The notes beneath the pieces are model-generated. The model saw only the letters and a program-made list of their open reading frames with translations. It had not been told where the DNA came from and ran no database searches. From Callipepla californica brunnescens (lineage: Eukaryota; Chordata; Aves; Galliformes; Odontophoridae), in contig JALIRH010000026.1 of assembly GCA_023055505.1 (NCBI GenBank), positions 11,019,106 to 11,083,105 on the forward strand: a stretch of 64,000 nucleotides of DNA. The letters are read 5' to 3'. The position numbers and the translations under genes were made by a program. Positions within the stretch are counted from its first letter, which is position 1. The number at the start of each line of letters is the position of its first letter. Below are positions 34,119-47,112 of the stretch, piece by piece.

Positions 34119-37100
34119 TCTTTTCTTGGGGTTGTGTGTTTCTCCTCTTAGGAAGAAAAAGGGAAAAAAAAATCACATTTCCACAGATCTATAGATTTGT
34201 GGTTTTAGGGCATCTTTTGAAAAATGCACAGAAATTTTTGTTTCAGAGGTTACTTTCATTTATGTGGTGCAAATACTGAAGCATTCTAGAGATGGTGAGA
34301 AAAAAATGCATGTAGTCATACATTTTGAAAAGTATGAGTACCCATCTAATTCTTAACTGACAGTAAAGGGTGTATGTCCTTTTCCAGTTTTTTAATGGTG
34401 TTGCCTATGTATATGTGTGTACTGTTACCTGTGTGTAGCAATTTTTGGCCCCATCCTTTTATACTGATGTTGGTTACTACTAGTCCATGAACTACAACAA
34501 CTAGAACAAATACTGTGACACCTGAAGGTGTTTTGGCAATGTTACAATTACACCTGAATCTTTGGAATTATTTTGGAGAGAATCAGGAAGCGATTTCCCA
34601 CTGAACTTCTGTGGAATTTTAATGCCTAATGCCCTGTGAGCTCTGCTGAACACCTCTAGCTCTTTCACAATCATGTTTTTCCAGACACTGAGGGAACAGG
34701 AAGGGAGTTAAGACCATTTGTCAGATGTATTTTATTCTACGGGGAACTCATGTTCCATACAGCCTTATCCATATATTATTATTATTATTTAAAAGTGACA
34801 GGTTCATTACAGTTGCAATATATTATAAATACTGGAATTGTTTTTGAGATCCAACAATCATACATTGCATAAAAGGATATTTTTTCCACATGCATTTTAG
34901 GAAAGCAGGTTGGATACGCTGTACATCAGAGTTCATCTCGGTCCATGTTCCAAGGTCATAGCCAGAAACATGTGCCTGATTTGGTGATTGTATATAACTG
35001 AACTAGTCTAAAATTGAGCTAGGTCCTTATATATCTAGTTTGATGTCACACTGACATTAATAGAGGTGTGTGCCTGCAGAAATATCTGTTTCTAATTAGC
35101 AGACTGCCTTACAGCTGATCTAAAATACATTCTCCACGTATGTGTTTTTCCTGGATTCACATGGATTGATTTTTCAGCTCTGCTTTTGGAATTTGGTCTT
35201 TAGTATTTATTTATTTTTTTCGCTTCAAGTGTACACAGATGTTCCCATGTTCTGTAAAGTGGAAGAAGCAGCACAAAAGACACATTAAGTCAATTTACCC
35301 TAAGATTTAAAGGAATTTATCTGGGAGATGCTTGATCCATTTGTTGCAAATAATATACGCAAATCTTGGCTTTTTTTTTCATTTTGTCCCATTTGAGTGA
35401 CAGATTTGGATGTTTACTTGTGTATGATTTTTTTTCCTTGTTTTGAAACTGCTTAGAGAGCATTTCAAGCATTGCCTCTCACTATTCATTATTTATGAAT
35501 TTGAGTTAATTCATGCCGTAATAAGTAGAGCTTCCATAAACTTTGAGAGGGAAATTAGTGGCATTTCCCAAGGTTGCACAAGTGTTTCTAGGCTGAACTT
35601 TCCCAAGTATTTATGATTCTGATAACTGCAGAATCTGTGTGTAGTTGATGTATTCTAGTTGGCTTACCTATGTTATAAGACTTCTTAATTTTTATTTTTT
35701 TCAATCTGAATGTCTTTCAGACATGTTTCTGCTGCTTATGACCAGGGTTTCACCACATTCCTTGCAGACCAGGAATACCTTTTGGAAATTGAGCTGGAAT
35801 TAGTGACAGCGGGCTGAGAAACCCAGGTTTTATTCTTCCTGTCCTTAGGCAGGAGGTTTGAAGTAGTGGAAAACTAATAAAGGCAGAACAAAGAAGCCAG
35901 ATGTTGTAAGGCGGAGTAGAGGAGATTCAGAAATACTTTCAACAGTAGGAGAGAAGATAGTGGCTTGCTTATATGATGAGAGGGGGTTTTGGTGACGAAG
36001 GTCAAAGACAGCAAGCTAAGCTGAGCTGGAAAAATTCTGTCCCGAGTACAAATCCTGAAGTAGTCTAGGTGGCTTCATGTTCTCTGGGGAGTTGCTCAAA
36101 AATGCTGCAGTGTAGTAAGTAAAGGTGAATAGGTTTTGAATCTTACATGAAGCCTTGTTTATATGTCTGGCTGGTTACACACACAAGGATATCTGAAGGA
36201 ATAAAACAGCCCAGAGGAAAATATTCCAGATTCTTCTACAGGAACAGGCTTCTGGAAGAAAGTTAGCTGAAAGTCAAAAAACCTAGAAAGGTGAGATTTC
36301 AGAAAAGAATCCATGCCATGAGAACAAAATGTGAATACCACAGAGTAGCCTACCCTACACCTGGGGAGCCTTAAAGTGTTTACTGCCTCATAAACAGACA
36401 AATTCAACCATGTTACAGAGGCAGTCCTTCAGGTTTTCATGAGTGCCAAAGTAAATGCTTACTTTACTGACATTTTGTTTAGAGAAATATTAATAGAAAG
36501 CATTACAGGCAGACGCTGATAGTGTGTAGCTTTTATTAAACTGCTTGTGAGTAATCCTTAGGAGCACGATCTGCACTACAGTGGCTTAGCTAAGAACTTT
36601 ATTTTAGAGACTTTTGCTTTCCATTTATTAGGGAATGGAGTGTTGCCTACAGCTTAGCTTTGCCATCCTTCTTACTATCACAAATACATTTCTAGGTCTT
36701 TCACTCCCTTATCTTTCCTAATGTGAATCACTTAATGTGAAGGGCAGTATTTTGAATGTGTATTTTGCCTGTGGGAGTTATAGGAAGTCTTCAATGTAGG
36801 AGTCTATCCAAGCCTAGGTAGCCTCACAGACTTCTCTTACTGTTTTTAAAAGAGCTCATATATCAGTTTCAACTGTCATTGTGCAATGTTAGTGTGTGCT
36901 ATGTGTTCATATTGAGCTACTTATGTTACAACTAAGAAGTTATAATTCCACATTCATCAAGATAGGAGAGATTCAAGTTGTGATTTCCCAGAGGCACTGA
37001 TCTTTCTTTGGGGCTTTCTGTGCTTTTCTTCAGCTGCTGTTAATACCTAATCAAATGATTTATTCAGTTGCTCTGCGGACAACTTCTGGTTCGCTTCCCT

Positions 37101-40100
37101 TATTGCATGCATCTTTTATGAGGCATCTTGTAGTCCAAGAAAATGTAGTCATATGAACTATTTTTGACCTGTACTCATTACTGGGAGCAGTATGCATCCT
37201 GGTGATCTATCCAGTATCTAGAAGGATGTAGCTTTGTTAATTCTATGTTGCTTTCTATAGAACAATTCTTGTATTCATGAGACAACAAGAGATCAGCATG
37301 GCTTGACTAAGATATTCCACCTGATAGCAGGACTAAAACCAAGGAAGAGACTGGTTTTCAAGGTAGTACCTGCTTTAGCAAATTTAAATTCCTTCATGAC
37401 CAAACAAAGAATTGATTTTAGATATTTCTTCAGGGATGATACTGTATTCTTGGAATTGCAAGCAGATAAGTTCTATTCTCAGTCCTACAGATCCTGCTAG
37501 ACATTTTGATGTATTTGACATATTAAGTTTATCCTACAAAAGGAATTCGTCTCTTTGGTAAAATAAATCCCATTCATAAGGTGGATAAAATTTGCTTGTA
37601 TAATTACCATGCAATTGAGTAATTTTTCTAGACATTTCCAAAATATGGCTTCAGGATTTTCTGGGGGTAACCCAGTAAAAATATTTAAATTAACAACATC
37701 TGTAAGAATACTTAATGAAGACTAAGAGATGAACATAATGGCCTGTCTTAACCATCTCTCAGATACAGTCGTTACTGTATTTAGCAAGTGAGTGGATCTG
37801 GGCTAAATTACTCCCTGTTAAAACTGTAATTTCAGTGGGATTTCTGTGGGTTTATACAGATTGAGATGTGAAAACAGTTTTTGCCAGCTGATACTAATAG
37901 AAATATATTGAACTGTGGGAATGTTCTACTTTCATTTAATGTGAGAGAACAATTTTTTTTTTAGTCAATAAATTATTTTCTCATTCACCTTTCAGAGCAT
38001 GGAATTAGTTTTTCAAGCGTGTGCTTGGACTATAACATGATAATGAAAAGATGCATTTACAAACCATTTGCTACATTATACTTTTCTTTATAGTAGCTCA
38101 TTCTGACACTAATCCTGTATGTTGGAGTATTTTATAATCTAATTACCTTGAAAAGATGTTCTGTTGCTTAATAGAAAAGCTGGAAAAAGAACTCAGTTTG
38201 ACTGTAATATTTTAAAATCTCCTTTCTCTTACAGAGATCATATTCAGATGTAGATAAGCTTTTTTTTTTTTTTTGTTTAACCACCCACGTCTTATTGCTT
38301 TATTATTTTCTTTAAGTTAATGCTTTTTCATTTGTGATGTCCAAAGAGTATTGAAGTAACACAAGATACCCTAAGGGCAGTATAGTTACTTCCAGTGAAG
38401 AATGAGCAGTAGAAACAATTTAATTCAATTTAAACGGATGCAAAAGGGAGATTTTTAGAGGAGGTCTAGTTTCCTTCTTCTCTTTTAAGAAAATGTTGAG
38501 GAGTTAGGGTGTTTAGAAGAAGGAAAAGAAAGGGAAAGGAAAGGAGGAACTATGCACTTTTGAAATCAGTGCAGTTCAAGTAATTGTATGTTTCCTGATG
38601 GCATGACCACCCCCTCTCCTGTTCCTCTTTTTGGTCTCATGTCCCTGCCATGCCCCTGGTAACATACAGCCCACTGTGGGTTCTGTTATGGGGCCAGATG
38701 CAGGGTGCTTCTACAGCGTAATACAGACGTCTAAATTGTTTAAAACACTAACTGCCAATAAACTGTGGGAAAAGGGGTGAGGAGAAAACAAGTTTTAGTA
38801 TTTCTGTGCTTTTCCAAAATGATTATAAACAAGGCCATAGTTCAAAAAGCTTTCAGTAGTCACAGAGCATCAGCTTGAGAGGTTTCAGTGCAAAAACTGT
38901 TGCTTATTCATAAATGCACAATGAAGATATTCAGAAAATTAGGTTTTGAAAACATACAATTATCATCTTGTTTTTTATCCGGTGAGCTAGCAAGAGAATT
39001 ATGAAAATATAGAATTGAGTCTGTGATGAACAAAGATTTCCTGTGTTTCCAGTGAGAGTCATAGAAACCTTCCCTGTTGTCATCACTATTTAACAAGCAC
39101 CACTTCTTCCAGGCTGCATAACCTACAAAACTGTTTCATTATTCCATTTTTTAAAAAATGTTGGTTTTGTTATAATTAATTGTGTGTTGAATACAGAAAA
39201 TCTCTTCTTCTCGTTTACAAGATTTAATATTGAAAGAAAATCTGCTGCTTGGGACTTTGAGTAACTAGATTTAATTTTCTAACTTTCTTGATAGTTCTTG
39301 CAAGAAAAAATTATGGGGAAATAGCATTCTTCAGTAATTTCTTAATTGTGAAGAGGTGATATTTTGATCAAAAGGGTCTCTGAAACATGTGCACCTTATT
39401 CTTTAAATACTTTTATGTGAAATACTGGTCCTTCAGATCTTTGACTAATAGTTTCTGTATCAAATTGGTGGTTTGAATCCAACCTTACATAGAAATTTAT
39501 AGGTAGAAACTGACTTGATTTTTGGTGCCCTCATCTAGAATTAAAAATGTAGGTCAAGTATAATCTATTTTTTTTCTTTTTTTTTTTTTTTCTTCTCTAA
39601 TGTATAATCACCTTTAAATCATGTTGGAATGTGAGAGGAAAAAAAAAGAAATAAACCACCAGTTTTCTAATTCTCAGGGTGGTGGGTCTTAGGTAAAAGT
39701 GCAAAGGAAAGATTCACAGTAAAGAATTTGATTCAAAGATCTGGTTTAGATTGCTGCTTAAGCAGGAAATTGTGGATCTTGGCAGTCTCTCTACTGTGAA
39801 ACAGTCTCTACAGTGAAGAAAGCTGATGCTTCAGATAGACACGAGGAAAAAAAAGGACCCAGAAAATAGGATATTGAAAACATATTTCATTTTGACAGAG
39901 CCTGAGAAATTGGTTATCTTTACCACTATTATTTGAACAATTACTTATTATCTGTTCTGAAGAAAAACAGGGGTTAATTCTCTAACCAATAGGCTGAAAA
40001 TGAAGCCAGTGATTTGGAGATTGAGTGTTAGAATAAAATATATCTAGACTGCTTGTCCTGTACCTAAAGAACCATAATTTTAAGGGGAAAATCACATACT

Positions 40101-40455
40101 TGTTATTACAAGTAAAAAAAAAACTTGGAAAGCCCTCTGGGGTTGCAATAGTTCAGTTGTGCCTAATCTGAGTTAGTCATCATCCTTACTGTTGAAGGAA
40201 CTCTCAGAATGAAATACATGCTTATGAATTTATTGAAGGTTAATTTTTCTTGTTCTCTCTCCTTTTAAGAAAAAAAAAATGAGGTGATATGCAGGTTACT
40301 CTTGGTTATTATGTAGTGCTTTGTTGCTGTAGGGTAAGGAAACTCTAGACATTCTCAAAATAAGGGATAGTGAATCCCTATCACTTCAGATCACCTCTGA
40401 TGCTTGCTGGATTTCTGTGAACAGTGGGAGATGTCAAAGTTTTGGTGCTCCAGGA

Positions 40456-40473
40456 AAATATATATATATATAT
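40456..40473. repeat. (TA)n microsatellite
   Basis: About eight TA units between A and T runs. Confidence 0.85.
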
Positions 40474-43466
40474 TTTTGTTCTCATCACATGTGAAGGTTG
40501 AAACTGTTTATGTTCAAAATTTTTTTGCTGACGAGCAATGTTGTGAATGTGTTGCTAGAAGGGCTTGACACCAAGAAAGGCATACCTGAAGTGTACCTGG
40601 AAATTTAACTGTAAAATATATATTTTTTTTATCTTGACAATGTTAACTACTGATAAAAACCCACTTTGATATCCTGTGCTTTTTTCATAATTTGTTTCTG
40701 AATATATTCTTGCCAGAAATGCTTCTTTTAATCTATTTTGTATGAAAATATCTTTATTATTATTGGTCATTTCACATACCCCAAGTGAAGATGTGACAAT
40801 TTTATTGCTTCCTTGACATTTTTGATCTAAAATATCCTGTTTCATGTAAGAGTGTATTTTCAGTGAAGTAGCTTATGTCCAGGAGCTATGATTGTCATTG
40901 TGTTTTGCAGAGATGACTTTTATTGACATTCACATTTTTCAGGAACCATCATTTTTCATCTTTACCTGAAACGCTGGGATAAATGATTGTATTGCGTTGT
41001 GTAGGAGTGCAGGTCTGAGATAAATCTCTGAAATGTGCACAGCCTCCTTTTACATATGAAATGAGTGCTCAATGAACCTTGAGAAAGTCCCATCTTCATC
41101 AGCAGCCTCTCAAACCTTAATGTAGATGCAAGTGCTTTGTAGATCTGCAGAATAGACCCGAACCATCTTGCTGTAGACTTTCTGCTTTCCCTTGAGATAA
41201 TGGGCAAAAAAAAATGTGCTGAGGAAAAAGTGAAAACAGTGATCTGAATTTCTGCTGTGAGCTCTGAGGTCCAAAGAGGCTTTCTTTGATGTCCCTAGCA
41301 TGAGTGTAAAATGGGGCCAGACTGACCCCTGTTATTCTACTGGAGTCTTAACTGGATTTTGCTTGTAGTTATTTATTTAGTTAAATATTAGTTTTGCTAG
41401 AAAACTCTATCTTTCAAAAAATTCAGAGTCCAAACTTTCCATCTAAAGGATATGAGTCTGTGGCTTATCCACTCCAAACCTAGCTTTAATAGGACACTTA
41501 AGTATTTATTGTACTTCCTGAAACAGTCATTGGTTGTGTCAGCAAAAAACTATTTTCAGCAATGAAGTTATCAGTTTTACATTTCTCATTGTTTGTGTTT
41601 TCATGCTGAAAACCTCAATTATTTTCTGATGTAGAAGCCTTTTCTCTCAACCCTGTGCTTGTCAGTATTGCCTTCCTCATACAGGGTAAAAGCTATTAAT
41701 ACTCCTCAAAGTGCCCATATAATGTTACTTCTGCCTAGTCCGTAGTGTGTTTGAAACTAACAAGCTGCCTTGGTATCTCTCTATCTACTCAAAATTCATA
41801 TACAAGAAAAAGATTACTTTTACGCACAGCATGAGCCTGGCAGGCTTTGATTAGCAGTTATTTCTTTTGCTTCTGATTTGTTTCTGCTTGTTTCTTTAAG
41901 GTAACTGTGATTTGCTAAAATTAAGGGAGACCATTATTGGCAAAGATTATCCTCCTCTTTATTATTTGAAATCTTTGTATTGATGTAATTTATTAAGAAT
42001 TTTAGAAGGCCTAGACTTGAATGTGTCAATGCTTTGGAGCCACTAATCACTGATTCTCACTATTGTCTGAATGGTTTTGCCTTGAGCTCTGTTACAGCAG
42101 GATCCAACTGCCTCTTTAAATAAAAAAAGTTCTAAAATTCAAATGAAACCATGCCAACTCTTTACAAGATTCTCAGGGATTTTATGACTTTATGTAGAAC
42201 CCTTAAACTGTGTCTTTGAGAAGCAGCTGCATTTGCCACACTTAGAAATCCTTCCTATAATTTCACTACTCATGCCAAGCTAAAATAAAACACCTCTGGT
42301 GCTGCTTCTGAAACTTTCCACTCCGGATAAGGCCAGTAAGTATTTTTGGAAGTGTTTCTTAGAAAGGTGGTATAATTAGGCTTGCTTTCTTTTTTCCCCT
42401 CTCTGTTTATTTGTTTGGCAAAAGACCATTTTTTGACATTGATCTGAAAGGGCAGTATTCCATCTGGCTTCAGAGTCGGCATTCACCCCTATCATCAATC
42501 TGGTCTTGAGAAACTGTCTTGTATTGAAAGTGAAAAATGAGCCTAATTCATCTCTATGTTTATAAATAGCTACTTTCCAAGTGCTGAGTTACTGTGCATG
42601 TGGAAGTACAACAGGTTCTTGCTTGAGAAACAGATTTATTTACAAACTTTTCTTTTGCAAGCTCTTGATGCTCTGGTTTGTTTGTTATTAGGGCAGCTGT
42701 GTCCTTCAGCTGGTGATGTGAGCATGGCTGCTGATGCAAGTGGAGCTGATGTGAAATGAACCCTTTTTCTGTGCTCCTCCTGCTCTGGCTGAAGTAAAAG
42801 AGAGGTGTAAGCCTCCTTCAGACAATACAGGAGAAAATATGTTATGTGGAATTTTCACAGCTAGAGTCTTTCAGAGATAAAGGTTTGTGGTAGTACAGGC
42901 TTTGGGTAACAGCAACAAATGCTTGTGATGCATGTCAGTAGCCAGAAAACACTGTGAACTGAAAATCCCAAATTCGTATTCTGGAATGCTCTTGCTCTGT
43001 GACTACTGTTTGTTGTTCAGGGCTTTTTTCACGCAAGCCACACCATGCCTCACAAGCTGCTGCCTATTACAAGCTGGAAAACATCATGTCATAGTCCTGG
43101 TTGGTTTTCCCTTAAGTGATGCTGTGGAGCTATATATTATAGTATATGATGATCCTTCTTTCACCCACAAAATGGGTGAAAATGCATACAAATTGATATT
43201 CTATTTTTACTGCTGATGGCCCAGGTAATTCACTAGCCTTCTGCCTGCCTAGGAGATTTCTTTTAAGCATTTGTACTTTGCTCTGTACAGCTTTCTACCA
43301 TGGCCCTCTCAAAATAACTCTTTTAAAAGAAAAAAAATAAATTAGTGGGATAGAAGAGGAGGGAGGTAGCACTACAGGAATTTGGCTTTGATTTCTCTAC
43401 TCTGAAGTTACTTCCATGACCCTTCTTCTGGAAATGTGATTGGCTAGTTATTTCTTTCTTCCCCAG

Positions 43467-43525
43467 CTAGAAAAAGACAAGAAAACAAAGATAGGAAAAT
43501 CCAAACGAAAAAAAGGAGAGTCTAG
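43467..43525 (+). CDS. Candidate internal exon, very lysine-rich, phase 0-2
   Basis: A strong acceptor (ttatttctttcttccccag) and a donor TCTAG|gtaata bound 59 bases. Only phase 0 is open: LEKDKKTKIGKSKRKKGES plus two bases. Nine of nineteen residues are lysine, with one arginine. This continues the basic character of 33285-33328 and joins it in phase with either donor of that exon. Function unknown; such stretches are found in nuclear proteins and in cytosolic tails of membrane proteins. Confidence 0.4.
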
Positions 43526-43663
43526 GTAATAGAGAAAATATTACTGAATTAGAAATAGACTTTGTACCGAACTTGAAAGTTGCCTGAACACAGGTTTCCA
43601 GGCAAAAAGTCTCTCTGAAATGGTGTTTTGGATAGTAAGAGAGAATTGCTTGCCTTATTTCAG

Positions 43664-43763
43664 TTTTCTTGGAAAAACAGATGTGGAAAGAGATGAGTCA
43701 GTAATAATTTGGGACCAAGTAACTGCACCTCAGTGTACATTTCATTCCAGAAGTTTGAAATAG
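43664..43763 (+). CDS. Candidate following or terminal exon
   Basis: After a 138-base gap from the preceding candidate exon comes an acceptor gcttgccttatttcag. Entered in phase 2 as required (AG+T gives serine), the frame reads FLGKTDVERDESVIIWDQ, then VTAPQCTFHSRSLK and a TAG stop at 43761-43763. It could be a terminal exon; no AATAAA lies close behind. Alternatively it is spliced out earlier, but the internal GT sites are weak. Confidence 0.25.
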
Positions 43764-46700
43764 TTTCTCTTAGTGATAGCTGTAAGGAAAATTCAGACCT
43801 TTGATATGATGCCTACTTGCAGATAGATAGAGGTGCTGAATGTTAGTTGCCTGAGCCTGAATATTTTGCATCAAGGATTTGATCTGTGAAATCTGAGATT
43901 GGACTCATTTTTGTCAAGGAACTTCAGAAAATTCTAAAGTGGGAAAAAAAGCCATGTGTTTTTTTAACTTACTGAAGCAATGTAGAGTCTCTTAACCTAC
44001 CACAGTGAACTTTGAATTTTGCCTTTCCAAATTCAAGAATGTCTCATTGTGCCATTTTCCCTCACCTTGTCATCTGTACTAAGTTTTCTCCTCTCTCTTC
44101 CATTTCCTCAATTTCTCATTCACAGAGTAAGCTCGTGCTCACTTGAACATATTGCAATGTGTCAGCAAGTAGGAAATGTGGTGGGTTAGGACAGTTGTGC
44201 CACTCTGTAGAGTAGAATCAGCTGGGAAGACCTGCCAGTTCAATTCGCTTTTCTGTGGAACTGAGTAAAGGTTATACTGAATAGTGCAAGACACTCATGT
44301 AAGCATTTGGGTTTTCTTTTCTGAAATCCTATTGCTACCATTGGGCAGTAAGTTCTCACAAAACTGAATTCCACCTCTCTTTTTCCAGGTATGTATTTGC
44401 TTACTATGTATTGTAACACTTTCTTTTTCATATTAGTATTACTATCTTATACTAAGAGAATTTATAATGACACAACTTACATGTGTTCTTTGAAGTGGCA
44501 TAATGTGGAAACACAAAAACAAAACAAAAAAAACCACAGTGGCACTGATTTTTGTTAGCATTTGGATGGTTGAAGTCATGCTCAATATTTGGTAACTCCT
44601 ATAAATCTTGTAAAGTCTCTATGACTTATTTATCTTGTAGCTGTGGCTTTGTTCTTTTCTTTAAGCTATTTTCTGTATCATGCACTCTATGGTCTTGGCA
44701 GATTAATCCATTCCAAGAAGATATGCTACATTATGATTACAGCAGCTGCTCTGCAGATACCTGTTTGTCCTGGCCAAAGTGAATTTGCCAGTCATGAGAG
44801 AGTAGCATTAAGTCTGGTTGTTTTATAGACAGCATTAAGCTCTTTCATATTCAGTGGTTATGTGAATGATTGATAGACCTCATTATTTTGAGGAACTATT
44901 GCACTGTAATGTTTCCAGATGTTCTCCAATGGAAACTTGTGTTATTTCTACAGGGTAGCATCAGTCAGGAAATAACCTATGTCACTTGTTGCCCTTCTGT
45001 GCAGTCACAGTGTTCTGATCTTGTGGTTTAGCTTTATTTACAAAGAAATTGTCAATTGAAATAGATTATCATTCTGTATGTTATAACACAGCTCGGCAGA
45101 GGGAAGCTCAGCAGAGGGGCAGTTTGAACTTGTGATATTTTCAGCCACTATGAACCAAGTGGCTGACTGTGGCCAGTACTCAGGTGAAGAATCAGGAAAG
45201 AAAACTCAAATGTTGCAAAAAATATTTCCAATGAGTCAGTAGAGGTCACTAGTTCATCCGTTACAAAACTTTTGCTCTATGCTTTCCTAAGAGACATTCA
45301 GTTGTAAAGAACTCTTCCTCTCATGAAACAATTTTAGTACTGTAACCAGAGGATGCAAGTCTGATTTCAGCAGCTTTTCTTATTTACTAGAGCTGGCTTC
45401 AATACCGTGAAGGTTTGTAATTTGATAGCCAGACTGTTTAAATGCGAGCCAGGAAAAACTGATAGAACAGTTACACTCAGAATAAGAATCATTGAGTTGG
45501 GGATTTTTATTTGTGGACTGTCTCAAATTAATAGACACTTCCAGGTGGTAATTGGTTACATTAAAATCAGCTAAAACAACTGCTTTTCAGATTTTTCTTT
45601 AAATACATGTATAACCTGTAACACCAAACCTCAACAGTGATGTCTTCAAATTAATTCAAAACAATGCTAGGTAACCCTTGCAATTCTTATGCAATGGTTT
45701 TTATGCCTATCCCATTAGCTACCATCCCCTACAAGGCACAAAGAAGTATGAGTAATTGTTACTTGAATACAGTATCTCTCTGGTGAGCTCCTTTGCAGTC
45801 TTCACTTACCACTTGACTATCTCTGAGATTTGCTCATATTTTAGTTACTCTCAGCAGAACCAAGAGTAAATAGGTATTTCCATTCAGGATGTTGTATAAT
45901 AGACGTTGATGATTTGTTGGGAGAGTGAGGCAAAACTCTTTTTAAGAAACGTTGGATTTGTCCTAGATCTGGATTTTGGTTTGGATCGCTTTACTACCAG
46001 TGCACTACTGCTGGAGATGAACTTCTGGGCATCCTAAAATAAATAGCATTTAGTTGCTGTTGAGGTCTGTTGTGAGAATCTTTAACCCATGGAATCAATT
46101 AATCGTTTGAATGATCTGAATGGAAGTTCTTATGAAGAACAGGGTGGAGCCTTTTTGAAACAACATGTTTTTTGTTCATTTCTTTTCCTAAATTGCATTT
46201 TTTTTATTATGACACTTAATAGCCTAGATTTATTGGTCTTGTTTGTATTTCTTCAACTTTATCAGCATAACTTTACTTGATAGCGCAGTTTCTGAATTAG
46301 AAACAAACTTCTTGATCAGCTTTTTAAGCATTTTTATCAAATTTCCAAGTGTCTGAAATGAATACAGTAAGTATTTATACATATGTTGGGAAGATCAATT
46401 TTCAGTATTAATGTCTTCATCTCAAATGTATCTGTACTTTGGAGTATGCTGACAAGCAAAAGAATGACATAATCTAGTATCCAGGTGTAGTGGGTATGGA
46501 GTGCATTCGCAGTGATTGAACTTGGATGTGTTTGAGTGCAGGGGCAAAAGGATATACCTCTGGTTGGAGAGCAGTGCACTCTAAATTCATTTAAAGACTG
46601 TACTGTGGAGATAGTGGAGAAAGTAGAATATTTGGTCTTCAAAAATTAGTCTCCATTCTATTTTTTCATCAAACAATGTTTTTCATTAAAAAAGATGAAG

Positions 46701-47011
46701 GTTGCTGTTGACTCTGAGCCACTGATGCTATCACTTGAAGTTTCCTGCTTGTGTTAAGATGTCATCTTGATTCATTTGGTGGAAAAAAATGACTGACCTG
46801 CCATGTCTGCTCTTTTCTAATCTTCATCAGTTTGTCTTTGGACTTGTGTATCAAATGTAGTGTCTGTTATGTGAAAATGTCACAGACATATGAAGATTAC
46901 TGCTAGAGGAAATTTACATGCACACATGCTGGAAACTGAAAGTAAATGTAGTGCTAGTGTATTTGGACTCTGTGATGCATGAATGTATGAAATCCTTGTT
47001 TTCTTCATTAG
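43764..47011. other. Intron-like region, unresolved exon-like segments
   Basis: 45145-45183 has an acceptor tgatattttcag and a donor CTCAG|gtgaag with TMNQVADCGQYS open in phase 1-1, but it is only 39 bases. Otherwise no gene or repeat recognised. Confidence 0.4.
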
Positions 47012-47112
47012 TTTTTAATGTTTATCTCAAAGGTGCTCAACTTCTTTTTGTGTTAAGATACAACTGGGATGAGAACAATGTGGTTAGAACATCTGCAGTT
47101 GAAACAGTTGAG
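47012..47112 (+). CDS. Weak exon candidate, phase 1-0
   Basis: A good acceptor (atccttgttttcttcattag) and a donor GTTGAG|gtgatc bound 101 bases. In phase 1 they read FNVYLKGAQLLFVLRY, then NWDENNVVRTSAVETVE. The phase does not link cleanly to the nearest better candidates, so it is reported with low confidence. Confidence 0.18.

Larger units (their letters stand above)
33329..43466. other. Long intron-like region, no gene supported
   Basis: 10 kb of AT-rich sequence with microsatellites at 34025-34118, 34778-34791 and 40456-40473 and T-runs near 38260 and 39570. ORFs such as 37303-37500 and 42932-43216 on + have partial splice-like borders, but their phases do not match the flanking candidates. 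No repeats of a known family seen. Confidence 0.5.

Noticed and set aside
42932..43216. 94-codon + strand frame ending near ATGG|gtgaaa
   Set aside because: Would need phase 1 entry and exit, incompatible with the flanking phase-0 candidates; the acceptor is weak.
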